Source: Firm-04 sp003446315 (GTDB lineage: Bacteria > Bacillota > Clostridia > Oscillospirales > Ruminococcaceae). Taken from it: DNA of 38,033 nucleotides. The position numbers and the translations under genes are program-made. Under the pieces are notes generated by a model, which made no database searches, had not been told where the DNA came from, and worked only from the letters and a program-made list of their open reading frames with translations. This document shows, piece after piece, positions 1 through 8,370 of the stretch. Numbering within the stretch: the stretch's first letter is position 1; every line of letters starts with the position of its first letter. Location of the stretch: the NCBI GenBank assembly GCA_946530355.1, contig CAMNAB010000012.1, positions 1 through 38,033 on the forward strand. The letters run 5' to 3'.

Positions 1-30
1 AAGCTCGACCAAAACTTTTGATTTGACATC
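1..30 (-). repeat. Possible end of an intergenic repeat, cut by the window edge
   Basis: Read on the minus strand this edge contains AAAAGTTTTGGTCGAGCTT and is then cut off. The last 55 bases of the window contain a similar block, AAAAGTTTTGATTCGG, followed by a GAGCTTT hairpin. The two may be copies of one dispersed intergenic element. Only a short match is visible, so the call is weak. Confidence 0.25.
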
Positions 31-54
31 ACCGGAAGTTTCTCGACAGACTGA

Positions 55-83
55 ATCCCCGTGTATTGGCTTTACACGGGGAT
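55..83 (+). terminator. Rho-independent terminator-like hairpin
   Basis: A perfect 11-bp stem, ATCCCCGTGTA with TACACGGGGAT around a 7-nt loop, is followed on the plus strand by CTTTTTG. The U-tract points to a plus-strand transcript entering from the left. The hairpin also lies just beyond the end of the minus-strand gene at 99-623 and could stop that transcript, though without a U-tract in that direction. Confidence 0.65.
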
Positions 84-98
84 CTTTTTGCAATCAAA

Positions 99-623
99 TC
101 AGATTTCCGGCATATTGGCAGGATCCAGCATGGCAAAACGACTGCCGTCTGCTGCGTAAATCCCGATCACCTGCATGCCGATGCGCATTTGTTTGCATTC
201 CAGAAAAACCGGTACGACAAACTGTGTGCCAAGGGTATCCGTCATCAGATAGGGCGGTCTGCCCTGAATATCCGAAAGCTGCGAAACAGTGACATATTCA
301 CAGGTGAAGTCATTCCGCCGGATGCAGTTGATCGGCGCATTTCTGCCGAATTTCCGCTGAAATCCCATCAGAAACAATGCTGCAAATATAATGACAAACA
401 GGATCCAGATGTATAAATATGTGCTCCCGCGGGATGCGTATCCCTCCGGAAGCAGATCCCTTGTGACCTGCATCACGCTGATGCTTTGCAGCGCGGGTAA
501 TAAGAACAGAATGCTGCCGCCTGCTGCAATATACAGCAAATACATATATTTGCTTCTCGCTTCTGACAGATACTGAATGAGTTTTTGTCTCTGATTCTCC
601 TGGATCATCGGTGTTGTGTTCAT
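99..623 (-). CDS. Uncharacterised membrane protein with two transmembrane helices
   Basis: The product has 174 residues and I do not recognise its family. A hydrophobic helix lies near residues 27-45 and a second near residues 71-87. The rest, about residues 95-174, looks like a small beta-rich soluble domain containing two cysteines. The start ATG is preceded by AAAGGATAAC at good spacing, which overlaps the end of the preceding gene. It lies 12 nt after hydE and is probably the last gene of the minus-strand rnr-to-hydE run. Its layout (membrane anchor plus a short C-terminal domain) resembles that of the gene at 29387-29791, but I see no convincing sequence match between them. Confidence 0.75.
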   Translation of the reverse strand: MNTTPMIQENQRQKLIQYLSEARSKYMYLLYIAAGGSILFLLPALQSISVMQVTRDLLPEGYASRGSTYLYIWILFVIIFAALFLMGFQRKFGRNAPINCIRRNDFTCEYVTVSQLSDIQGRPPYLMTDTLGTQFVVPVFLECKQMRIGMQVIGIYAADGSRFAMLDPANMPEI

Positions 624-635
624 GTTGTTATCCTT

Positions 636-1673
636 TCATGATACGGCAAGGCTGTCTCCCACATTTACGTCGATCCGATAGCCTGCCGAACGGATTCTTG
701 CCTCTAAGCATCCTCTGCACTGGGTCGCTTCTTCGCCGGTGCAGATCTTGTTTTCATAAAGGTCATAGAGCTTCCGCACTTCCTTCGGGGAAAGATTCGG
801 CATCATGACATTTGCACCGGCTTTCAGTGCAAGCTCTCTGCCCTGCGGATGCATGGAACCAAATGCAGTCGTTGCCGGAATCAGTGCTTTCGGGAACAAA
901 AGCCGGAGCAAAGCAATGATTTTCAGGCTCAGTTTCAGATCACCCGAAGGCATCTCCGCAAACGGCGTTTCGCGGTGTGTGATGTACGGCCCGACACCGA
1001 TCATGGCAGGCTGCAATTCCTGCAAAAACCGGATATCCTGCACCAGACATTCCGGTGTCTGATACGGCGAACCGATCATGAAGCCGCTGCCGACCTGATA
1101 ACCGATCGCTTTCAGATCATACAGACATCGCTTGCGGTTTTCCAGTGACATGCTCTCCGGATGCAGCTTCTGATAATGCGCTGCATCTGCGGTTTCGTGG
1201 CGCAGCAAATAACGCCGTGCGCCGGCATCATAATAACGCTGATAGCTCTCGCGGGATTTCTCCCCGATCGAAAGTGTGATGCGGCAATCCGGATGCTGCT
1301 GTGCGATCGCGGAAACCAGTGCACAGATCTTATCATCTGTATAGAACGGGTCTTCGCCGCCTTGCAGGACGAATGTCCGGTAACCCAGTGCATAGCCCTG
1401 TTTGCAGCATTCGAGGATCTCAGCATCCGTCAGGCGATAGCGCTCTGCATGCGGATTGCCTGCCCGGATGCCGCAGTAATAGCAATTATTTTTGCAGTAA
1501 TTGGTAAACTCGATCAGACCGCGCAGATAAACTGCATCGCCGTAATATGCACGCCGCAGCGCATCTGCCGCGGCATAAAGATCTGCTTCCGGCTGCGGTT
1601 CTGCCAGAAACGCCAACAGTTCCGCATCTGTGAGCTGATGCGTTGTTTTCAGCTTTTCAATGAACGATGACAA
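636..1673 (-). CDS. hydE: [FeFe]-hydrogenase H-cluster maturase HydE (radical SAM)
   Basis: HydE is a radical SAM enzyme that helps build the diiron subcluster of [FeFe]-hydrogenase, together with HydF and HydG. The [4Fe-4S]/SAM motif C-KNN-C-YY-C is at residues 60-67. Near the C-terminus three more cysteines, C-x7-C-x2-C (about residues 311, 319 and 322), match the spacing of the second, non-essential cluster site described for the Thermotoga enzyme. I chose the TTG start at 1673 because AAGGGGGA sits just upstream. A longer frame opening at 1715 would run into the end of the upstream gene and adds 14 residues unlike the family. The resulting 345 residues are normal for HydE. No hydF, hydG or hydrogenase gene is in the window, so they must lie elsewhere if the protein functions in maturation. 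Confidence 0.93.
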   Translation of the reverse strand: MSSFIEKLKTTHQLTDAELLAFLAEPQPEADLYAAADALRRAYYGDAVYLRGLIEFTNYCKNNCYYCGIRAGNPHAERYRLTDAEILECCKQGYALGYRTFVLQGGEDPFYTDDKICALVSAIAQQHPDCRITLSIGEKSRESYQRYYDAGARRYLLRHETADAAHYQKLHPESMSLENRKRCLYDLKAIGYQVGSGFMIGSPYQTPECLVQDIRFLQELQPAMIGVGPYITHRETPFAEMPSGDLKLSLKIIALLRLLFPKALIPATTAFGSMHPQGRELALKAGANVMMPNLSPKEVRKLYDLYENKICTGEEATQCRGCLEARIRSAGYRIDVNVGDSLAVS

Positions 1674-1684
1674 TGATATCCCCC

Positions 1685-4093
1685 TTATCGTCTTTCCAGA
1701 CAGGAAACAATGCAATTTGCAGCAGCTTCGCCGTATTTGACCGTCAGCATGCCGCGGAACGGATACGGCGGCATTGTCAGGATCAGCTCCGGCACGACCG
1801 ATGCATCCAGACAGCTCAGCAGCAGTTCCCGTTCATGGATCACATGCCGCTGCTTTTCGTCATCCACCAGATAGGTGACCGGTTCTGTACTGTTTCGCAG
1901 GGCAGAATCAACGGAAAGCGGAAGCCGGATGGTTTCGCCTGCCGGAAGATACAGCAGCTCCGGGATCGACAAGACCGGCACTTCATCCTGCTGATACAAC
2001 AGGAATTCAGAAGGCTTGTGATGTTCATCGCGGAACATTTCGCGGTAGCCTTCGAGCATCAGGTCGGTTGCTGCCTGACGATCCAGTTCTCTTGTCCAGC
2101 GGCAGATCTTTTCAGCACTTTCCATATGGAAGCGCTCCGGATCATATTCCTTTGAAAGTCCCGCAAATACATGCATATCCTCATACAACACATCATAGAA
2201 ATTCTCAAACACGAGCGATTGCGGCTGGCACCACAGCGTCCAGTCGGATACTGCGCCGGGCCATCCTGCAACGCAATAACGCTCTGCCGAGAACCATTCC
2301 GGATGCTTTGCGATATTATAATTGAAGTAAGTGCTCCATTCATCCAGCCCCTGCATGTCAATATCCGGATAAGCGTCCAGCATTTCCAGATACAGGCGGC
2401 GGTCAATGATCTGCGGCTGATGGGATGAATATTGCAGTGCCGGCAGCCGTTCGCCGATCAGGAAATCGCGGGTGCGGAACATGCTGCTGTCATAGGAAGT
2501 ATAATTGCCCTGTGTGCCCTGCCATTTTGCGAGATCATAGCAATAATAGGCGCGGTATCTGCCGTTTTTCAGGAAGAATTCCTGTGTCAGCGGCATCAGC
2601 GGGCGGTAATCGTCATCTGTCATGATGAAGACATCATCCAGCGGTGCTTTCCGCATCAGCAGACAGCGCAGGAAGAAATTGCGCGTGGTATGATCCTGCG
2701 GCAGCGCATCTTCCCCGAGGAGCTGCTCATCGGTAAAGAAATCCAGCCGGATCCTGCCGTTCCATTTTTCTTTCAGTTCCGGAACATTGCGCTCCGGACA
2801 GCACACCAGCAGCCGTTCGATAAACGGCATACATGCATCCAGATACGGAAGTGTCCGCAGCAGATCTTCATTTCGCGCTGTCAGCACGACCATCTGCGAG
2901 ACCTTTGTATCAGCCGGAACAGCGCCGGTCATATGTCCGACACGCTGCAAAGCGGCGGTCATATCCTCAGCGGCGACATCCCATGTGCGCGGCTGATATG
3001 CGGCGATTTCGGCACGTTTTTTCTGATAGGCTTCCGGATCGGCACGCAGCGCATCCACTGCTGCGACCAGCGAATCGACACTGGTATTATCAAAATAATC
3101 TGCCAGAGTGCCGCCGACCTCACGCAGCACCGGAATATCCGAAGCCAGAACCGGCGTGCCGTTCATATAGGCTTCCACGATCGGCAGACCGAAGCCTTCG
3201 TTTTTGGTCGGGAAGGCGACTGCAAGTGCATTTTTATAGAGTGCCTGAATGGTTGCATCGGAAGGCCCCTGCGCAAAGAAGAAGTCGGTTCCGTTTTTCG
3301 GATGCTTTTCCATTTCTTTCGCAAATTCTGCCATATTCCAGCCGATTCTGCCGGCGAAAACGACCTTGATACCGCGTTCGGAAAGTGCCGGAACTGCGTC
3401 CAGCAGCAATCTGTGATTCTTGCGCGGCTCGATCGTGCCGACCATCAGGATATAGCCATATTGCGGCAGTTTTTCGAGCAGTTTCTCGTCAATATCATCT
3501 GTATTGGCAGCTTTTTTTGCAAAGTCAGCGCCCAGCGGGACAACGGTACATGCCGGCGCATCGGTATGAAGCTGCTCACAGAGCGTATGCAGGGCAGCGA
3601 CGGTCGCATCCGCATTGCAGATGATATGGTCTGCAAACTGAATGACGGCTGCTGTCCAGGAAAGGAACTGCCGCAGGGTCTGTTCATGGAAAAACTGCGG
3701 TTCTGTCACAGGGATCAGATCATAAAGCTGTGTGACGATCGTGACACCGTGTGCTTTGAGGATCGGGAACAGCCAGCTTCTGTGCATCGGCATATTCCAT
3801 GCGCTGTCGATATCAAAAAACACAGCGCCGGAAGGCAGGTCGTGCGGCGAGAGGATCTGCGGTCTGCCGTCGCCGTAAGGACTGCCTTTTTTCTCGGTAT
3901 AAAAGGCAGTGAAAGCGTCATGCGGCAGCACGCGCCAAGCCGTATGCGAGGGCAGCTCTGCCAGCAGCGTGACCTTCACGGCATCATTGCGCAGCATCCG
4001 CAGCACGATCTCTTTTGCAACACGCTGGATACCGGTGGTAAAGGGCGTGAGACAGAGCCGCGAAAGATCAATATAAATTTGTGTTTGCAGCAT
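1685..4093 (-). CDS. Two-domain glycosyltransferase: GT4-type N-terminus plus Stealth-like C-terminal domain
   Basis: The 802-residue protein has two parts. Residues 1-390 look like a GT-B fold glycosyltransferase of family 4: a TGIQRV motif near residue 20, a GTIEPRKN nucleotide-sugar-site motif near 219, and the E-x7-E motif (E299-GFGLPIV-E307). Residues 398-800 begin a second domain with DDVFIMTDDD at 486-495 and SSHQPQIIDR around 556-565. This arrangement is reminiscent of the conserved blocks of Stealth sugar-phosphate transferases, but the resemblance is from memory of the motifs and is inference. There is no signal peptide or membrane helix, so it should act in the cytoplasm on a surface or secreted glycan. 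AAGGAGTGA inside the end of the upstream DUF4214-like gene sets the ATG start, so the two are probably co-translated. The acceptor and sugar cannot be told. Confidence 0.85.
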   Translation of the reverse strand: MLQTQIYIDLSRLCLTPFTTGIQRVAKEIVLRMLRNDAVKVTLLAELPSHTAWRVLPHDAFTAFYTEKKGSPYGDGRPQILSPHDLPSGAVFFDIDSAWNMPMHRSWLFPILKAHGVTIVTQLYDLIPVTEPQFFHEQTLRQFLSWTAAVIQFADHIICNADATVAALHTLCEQLHTDAPACTVVPLGADFAKKAANTDDIDEKLLEKLPQYGYILMVGTIEPRKNHRLLLDAVPALSERGIKVVFAGRIGWNMAEFAKEMEKHPKNGTDFFFAQGPSDATIQALYKNALAVAFPTKNEGFGLPIVEAYMNGTPVLASDIPVLREVGGTLADYFDNTSVDSLVAAVDALRADPEAYQKKRAEIAAYQPRTWDVAAEDMTAALQRVGHMTGAVPADTKVSQMVVLTARNEDLLRTLPYLDACMPFIERLLVCCPERNVPELKEKWNGRIRLDFFTDEQLLGEDALPQDHTTRNFFLRCLLMRKAPLDDVFIMTDDDYRPLMPLTQEFFLKNGRYRAYYCYDLAKWQGTQGNYTSYDSSMFRTRDFLIGERLPALQYSSHQPQIIDRRLYLEMLDAYPDIDMQGLDEWSTYFNYNIAKHPEWFSAERYCVAGWPGAVSDWTLWCQPQSLVFENFYDVLYEDMHVFAGLSKEYDPERFHMESAEKICRWTRELDRQAATDLMLEGYREMFRDEHHKPSEFLLYQQDEVPVLSIPELLYLPAGETIRLPLSVDSALRNSTEPVTYLVDDEKQRHVIHERELLLSCLDASVVPELILTMPPYPFRGMLTVKYGEAAANCIVSCLERR

Positions 4094-4099
4094 ATCTGT

Positions 4100-4582
4100 T
4101 CACTCCTTTCCTGCGATTTTTTTCGCCAGCTTCTGCATAAAGCGGGGCATTGCCTGATAGATGCGCACCAGACGTTCCGGCAGCACCTGTGTCTGGATCA
4201 GCACATTGGGCTGTTCTTCATCCACAAGCTGCAGGGGACAATCTGTCAGCGGCATGCGCTGCGTCTGATATTCCGATGACTGAAGGATCGTTTTCAGAAC
4301 GGCTGTATGAAACGCTGTTTTCGGCAGCACAAGGCTTTCCTGCCAGACTTCTTTTGCCTGCAAGTCAAGCGGTCTGCCGAGCAGCAGCAGATAAGAGGCT
4401 TCCAGAAAATCTTCGTTTTCCAGATGCTCGATATCCCGATACGAAACGGCATCCGGCATAGCATTTGTCATCACGGTAAAAACCGCTTCCGTGCACGGCA
4501 TCTGACGCTGTGCTGCCTGCATGCGCTGTTCCGCGAGCCGGTAAAGACCGCATGCCAGATCATTGTCAATATAGCTTTTCAT
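4100..4582 (-). CDS. DUF4214-like protein next to a glycosyltransferase
   Basis: The 160-residue product has a central helical block, LLLLGRPLDLQAKEVW followed about 25 residues later by SSEYQ. This matches the shape of DUF4214 (LGR-P-D ... G ... W ... SxEF), a domain often found in or beside glycosyltransferases and secreted repeat proteins. No signal peptide or membrane helix is visible; the C-terminus is basic and helical. It lies 6 nt upstream of the two-domain glycosyltransferase, and both probably serve one glycosylation reaction. Assignment to DUF4214 is by eye; the canonical glycine after the aspartate is missing. Confidence 0.65.
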   Translation of the reverse strand: MKSYIDNDLACGLYRLAEQRMQAAQRQMPCTEAVFTVMTNAMPDAVSYRDIEHLENEDFLEASYLLLLGRPLDLQAKEVWQESLVLPKTAFHTAVLKTILQSSEYQTQRMPLTDCPLQLVDEEQPNVLIQTQVLPERLVRIYQAMPRFMQKLAKKIAGKE

Positions 4583-4637
4583 ATATGATACTCCGGTTCC
4601 TTTTTTATTCTAAATAGTATCTGCGAAACGGAATGGA

Positions 4638-6866
4638 TTATTCCGCCGGTGCCAGATCAATATGTCCGCTGTTGATGTCAGCGCGGGTGATCTGTACCTG
4701 CATCGGCATGCCGAGCGTATAATGCTTGCCGGTGCCGGAAGCGTGCATGGAAAAGAATCCGTCAAAGGTATATTCATCCATCGGGAGTGCATCCAGCGGA
4801 ACCAATCCTTCCGCGGTATTCGGCAGCATGACATAAATGCCGAATTCGGTCAGACCGGACACAGCGCCTTCAAAGGTTTCGCCGATGTGCTGTGAAGCCC
4901 ATTCTGCGCGGTAGCGATCATCGCAGTCCCGTTCGAGCTGCATGGCGCGTTGTTCCGTGCGGGAGCCGGCTTCTGCGGCAGCTTCCGCAAATTGCCGGAT
5001 ATGCTCCGGTTTTTCGCCTTCGAGGAATGCAGAGAGGATCCGGTGGATCGCAAGATCGGGATAGCGGCGGATCGGAGAGGTGAAATGTGCATAATCTTCC
5101 AGTGCCAGCCCGAAATGCCCGACCGGTTCGGTTTCGTAGTCTGCTTTTGCCATACTGCGCAGCACGATCTGATGCACAGCGGGTTTCAGGGGACTGTCCG
5201 CAGCATTTTCCAGCACCTGCGCATAATCCTTCGGCTTCGGATCATCAAGGGCGGGGTGCGGGATATCCAGCCGATTGAGCGCATCGGCGAGCCGCAGCGC
5301 CTTTTCTTCCGGCGGCTTTGCATGCACACGGTAAACAAACGGCAAATGATTTGTTTTGCCGCATTTCGCAGCGGCTTCGTTTGCAAGCAGCATACATTCT
5401 TCGATCAGTTCTTCGCCTTCTGCACGGGTACGCGCCAGAACTTCGGTGCATACGCCGTTTTCGTCCAGCAGAAACGCACTTTCCTCTGCTTCAATGGACG
5501 GTGCGCCGCGCTTTTTACGGGCAGCAAGGCGTTTTTCGCGCAATTCATTCAGCAGCAGCAGTGATTCTTTGACCGGTGCATATTTTTCTTCGATCTCCGG
5601 AGAAGCAGTCCCGCCGATGACGGCATTTACTTCGCGGTAAACGCCCTTGACAACGGAGCGAATGACCGTTTTTGCAAAGCGATAACTGCGGATCTCGCCG
5701 GCATCATCCAGTTCCATCAAGGCAGAAAACGCAAGTCTGTCCACATCCGGATGCAAAGAGCAGATGCCGTTGCTCAGTGCTTTCGGCAGCATGGGAATGA
5801 CCTGATCGGCATAATAAATGCTGGTGCCGCGGCTGATGGCTTCCTGATCGAGCCGGGAATCCTGTGTCACATAATGCGAAACATCGGCAATATGCACGCC
5901 CAGCCGATAGCCGTTTGCGGTGCGGGAAACAGAGATGGCGTCATCGAGGTCTTTTGCATCGAAGCCGTCGATGGTGAAAATGACATCTTCAGTATTACGC
6001 AGATCGAGTCTGCCGTTCAGATCGGTATCGGTAATGCCGCGCTGTTCGAGCGCATCGGCTTCTGCGAGCACATCCGGCGGGAATTCCAGCGGAACGCCGC
6101 TGACCAGAGCCAGTGCTCTGGCACATGCTTTTGCAGATTCCGCACTGCCGAGCGAACAGACGATCCTGACAATATGCTCAGAATGCCGTTCGCCGCGCTG
6201 TGTCACAACGGCGAGCACTTTATCGCCGGCATGTGTGCGCCAGTCCGCGGCATTTTCGATGGCAAGCGTATGGCGGCAGAGTGTATCCGGCAAAAACCGC
6301 AGCATGCCCTCATCATCGGTCAGCATGCCGGAGATCTGCATTTGCGCCGGCAGGATCACGGTTCGGACAGCACCTTCCGGCGTGCCGTCGCGTTCGCCGG
6401 TTGGCTGGAGCAGCACGATATCACCGGGCATAGCACCTTTCAGATCTCTGCCGGGAATAAAGATCTCTGTTCCGCCTTCTTCCGGACGCGCAAAGCCGAA
6501 TGTCCGGCTGACCCGCACGATCTCGGCACGCAGCATACCGGCTGCTGCTGCAAGGACATAGCCGTTTCTGCGCTCTGCAATGATGCCGGAAGTGATGAGT
6601 GCTTTCAGCGCATGCAGATAATCCGCCCTGCCTCTGCCTCTGCATTTTGCAGCGAGATCGGCACGGGAAACGGGTCTGCCGCCTGCTTTTGCAAGAAAAG
6701 TCTGGATGCGGTTCTCGAAGTGCTTTTGCTGTTCGGAATTGCCCGGAACATCTGCTTTTGCTTCATATTCCTTCTGACCGCGCTTTGCGGGTTTGTCCTG
6801 CTTTTTGATGCTGCTGCGTGCTTTTCCTTTGCGTGCAGCGGCATGTGAAGATCGTCTTCCTGCCAT
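4638..6866 (-). CDS. rnr: Ribonuclease R (3'-5' exoribonuclease)
   Basis: RNase R degrades structured RNA processively from the 3' end and takes part in rRNA quality control and tmRNA-linked decay. The 742 residues contain a basic N-terminal extension (about 1-45), a winged-helix region (50-105), cold-shock domains (110-270), the RNB catalytic domain with its aspartate cluster DGFDAKDLDDA near 300-310, and an S1 domain (about 660-740). The start ATG is preceded by AAGGGGG. secG lies upstream, as is common in Firmicutes, where smpB often follows; here smpB is absent and a DUF4214-like gene and glycosyltransferase follow instead. A hairpin between secG and rnr suggests partial uncoupling of the two. 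Confidence 0.96.
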   Translation of the reverse strand: MAGRRSSHAAARKGKARSSIKKQDKPAKRGQKEYEAKADVPGNSEQQKHFENRIQTFLAKAGGRPVSRADLAAKCRGRGRADYLHALKALITSGIIAERRNGYVLAAAAGMLRAEIVRVSRTFGFARPEEGGTEIFIPGRDLKGAMPGDIVLLQPTGERDGTPEGAVRTVILPAQMQISGMLTDDEGMLRFLPDTLCRHTLAIENAADWRTHAGDKVLAVVTQRGERHSEHIVRIVCSLGSAESAKACARALALVSGVPLEFPPDVLAEADALEQRGITDTDLNGRLDLRNTEDVIFTIDGFDAKDLDDAISVSRTANGYRLGVHIADVSHYVTQDSRLDQEAISRGTSIYYADQVIPMLPKALSNGICSLHPDVDRLAFSALMELDDAGEIRSYRFAKTVIRSVVKGVYREVNAVIGGTASPEIEEKYAPVKESLLLLNELREKRLAARKKRGAPSIEAEESAFLLDENGVCTEVLARTRAEGEELIEECMLLANEAAAKCGKTNHLPFVYRVHAKPPEEKALRLADALNRLDIPHPALDDPKPKDYAQVLENAADSPLKPAVHQIVLRSMAKADYETEPVGHFGLALEDYAHFTSPIRRYPDLAIHRILSAFLEGEKPEHIRQFAEAAAEAGSRTEQRAMQLERDCDDRYRAEWASQHIGETFEGAVSGLTEFGIYVMLPNTAEGLVPLDALPMDEYTFDGFFSMHASGTGKHYTLGMPMQVQITRADINSGHIDLAPAE

Positions 6867-6907
6867 GCTGAGACCCCCTTTTTATGATTTTTGCATATAT
6901 AAAACGC

Positions 6908-6940
6908 ACGCCCTGCGCTCAACGGCGGAGCACAGGGCGT
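6908..6940 (-). terminator. Terminator/attenuator between secG and rnr
   Basis: On the minus strand a 13-bp stem (ACGCCCTGTGCTC with GAGCGCAGGGCGT, one U-G wobble) is followed by GCGTTTTATAT. The wobble is a pair only when read on the minus strand (C-A mismatch on plus), which supports this orientation. It follows secG directly and precedes rnr, so it should lower read-through from the strong secG promoter into rnr. Confidence 0.75.
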
Positions 6941-6957
6941 ATGACAGTTTTTCCGAA

Positions 6958-7221
6958 TCAGTTGTTGTTCATATAGACCGGAACGATGGTGATAACCAGA
7001 GTCACAACAAAGAAAATAATGGCAAACCACTTGGTCCATCTTTTCAGAATCGCTTCTTTGGTGTTGCCTTCGTTCTTGCTGAATGCGGAATCATACGTAC
7101 CGCCGGTGATTGCAGAAGTCATATTCTGATCCTGTTTCTGGTCCTGCATCAGACCGAGCACGATAATCAGTGCACAGGCAATCAGCAGAACGATTCCGCC
7201 GATGAGTTCAACGATGTTCAT
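6958..7221 (-). CDS. secG: Preprotein translocase subunit SecG
   Basis: SecG is the small accessory subunit of the SecYEG translocon in the cytoplasmic membrane. The 87-residue product has the typical two helices, around residues 3-22 and 60-82, joined by a polar loop with GGTYDSAFSKN. In many SecG proteins the loop carries GG near this place. The start at 7221 was chosen by family length and the hydrophobic N-terminus; a frame opening at 7377 would add 52 residues unlike SecG and cross the promoter. The ribosome binding site AAAGGA is about 13 nt upstream, which is long. It has its own promoter and ends at a hairpin before rnr. Confidence 0.93.
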   Translation of the reverse strand: MNIVELIGGIVLLIACALIIVLGLMQDQKQDQNMTSAITGGTYDSAFSKNEGNTKEAILKRWTKWFAIIFFVVTLVITIVPVYMNNN

Positions 7222-7300
7222 AGTTTTCGAACAATCCTTTCCTTCGTTTCTAGAATGACAGAATGTGTACAAAAAGGCTGTACAACAAACGATTGCTTTT

Positions 7301-7329
7301 AGTATAGCATATTTTGCGAAAAAAAGCAA
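7301..7329 (-). promoter_or_regulatory. Promoter of secG (extended -10)
   Basis: On the minus strand TTGCTT (7324-7329) is followed after 17 bp by TATACT (7301-7306), with TGC directly before the -10 box. Transcription would start near 7295 and leave a leader of about 74 nt before secG. Confidence 0.75.
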
Positions 7330-7430
7330 GTGTTTTTCCGAAAAAAATTTCCTTTTTGCAAAGTATGCATCAATCACGGCGGAACAGTGCGGGATTTCGT
7401 GTACGATTCATGAAAAAAGATGCAGCGGGC

Positions 7431-7459
7431 TTGTAAAAGTGCAGAAGATGTGGTAAAAT
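7431..7459 (+). promoter_or_regulatory. Promoter of the RING/zinc-ribbon gene
   Basis: TTGTAA (7431-7436), a 17-bp spacer ending in TGG, then TAAAAT (7454-7459). It is divergent from the secG promoter about 100 bp away. The stretch between the two promoters is A/T-rich and holds no gene. Confidence 0.75.
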
Positions 7460-7508
7460 AAAGAAGCGGAAACAGGAAGATGCAAAACTCAGAAAGGACG
7501 GTAAGGAT

Positions 7509-8369
7509 ATGCAGGAATATCAGGGTCAGCCTTGTCCGGTCTGCGGAGAGGCGTTCGCAGAGCAGGATGACATTGTTACCTGTCCGGATTGCGGCACGCC
7601 TTATCACCGCGCCTGCTGGAAACAAACCGGACATTGTATCAATACCGCGCTGCATGAAAGCGGGGAAAGCTGGATCATACAGCGGCGGAAAGAAATGGAA
7701 GAAAACGGCGAAACACAGGAAGCAGATGCACAGTCTGCGGATGATGCAGCTTTTGATCCGGATGCCGATGAGATGCAGCGCATTGTGATTGATCCGGAAG
7801 ATCCGTGCATCGGCATGGATCCGGAGGAAGTGCTGGACGGCGCAAAGCTGCGGGAAGTCGCGGAATTTGTGCAGACAAGCCGCTTTTATTATCTGCCGCT
7901 GTTCCGCATTATGAAGCGCACGGGGAAAAAACTGTCATTCAATCTGCTTTGTCTGCTTTGCCCGCAGTATTATTTTGCCAACCGGAAGATGTGGGGCTTG
8001 GCGCTTGCGTCCATGCTGATCAAAACGGTGCTGTATTTGCCGATCACGATCATGCTGCTGGATCAGAATTCCGGCATCACCATTCCGTGGGCGGATGTGG
8101 GAACAGAATCGTTTCAGGCGCTGTATCACGGCAGCTTTATCGCACTGGCTCTGGTGTCTGTTTTCTGGAGCTTTCTGGCGAATTATCTTTATTATCGGTT
8201 TACGATCCGCAGGATCAGCGGCATCAAGAAAACGGTCGGTACGGAAGAAGAAATGTACCGGGAGATCAAGCGCTCCGGCGGCACCAGCATGATGAATGTA
8301 TTCCTGATGCTGGTGATGCAGTTTGTGCTGACGCGGGCAGCCGCAATGCTGCTGATGCTCTGGCGCTGA
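7509..8369 (+). CDS. RING-finger/zinc-ribbon membrane protein (Prok-RING type)
   Basis: The 286-residue protein starts with a cysteine/histidine cluster: C9, C12, C25, C28, H33, C36, H42 and C43. This pattern is that of a prokaryotic RING-like zinc-binding domain (CPVCG ... CPDCG ... YHRACW). An acidic linker follows (about 60-110). The C-terminal half carries about three hydrophobic helices, near 158-182, 205-232 and 262-284, with a region like the DUF2628 small membrane proteins. RING-like domains in bacteria are not proof of ubiquitin chemistry; a structural zinc site is the safe reading. It is transcribed alone, ending 1 nt from the convergent protease gene, with no hairpin between them. 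Confidence 0.8.
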   Translation: MQEYQGQPCPVCGEAFAEQDDIVTCPDCGTPYHRACWKQTGHCINTALHESGESWIIQRRKEMEENGETQEADAQSADDAAFDPDADEMQRIVIDPEDPCIGMDPEEVLDGAKLREVAEFVQTSRFYYLPLFRIMKRTGKKLSFNLLCLLCPQYYFANRKMWGLALASMLIKTVLYLPITIMLLDQNSGITIPWADVGTESFQALYHGSFIALALVSVFWSFLANYLYYRFTIRRISGIKKTVGTEEEMYREIKRSGGTSMMNVFLMLVMQFVLTRAAAMLLMLWR

Positions 8370-8370
8370 A

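Noticed and set aside
2432..4279. A 615-codon plus-strand open frame
   Set aside because: It is antisense to the recognisable glycosyltransferase and reads as Cys/His/Arg-rich sequence with no family features and no ribosome binding site.
5751..6848. A 365-codon plus-strand open frame
   Set aside because: It is antisense to the RNB domain of RNase R and shows no family features.
7266..7284. TGTAC/GTACA repeat in the secG leader as an operator
   Set aside because: The arms are only 5 bp and the spacing is loose; it could occur by chance in this leader.
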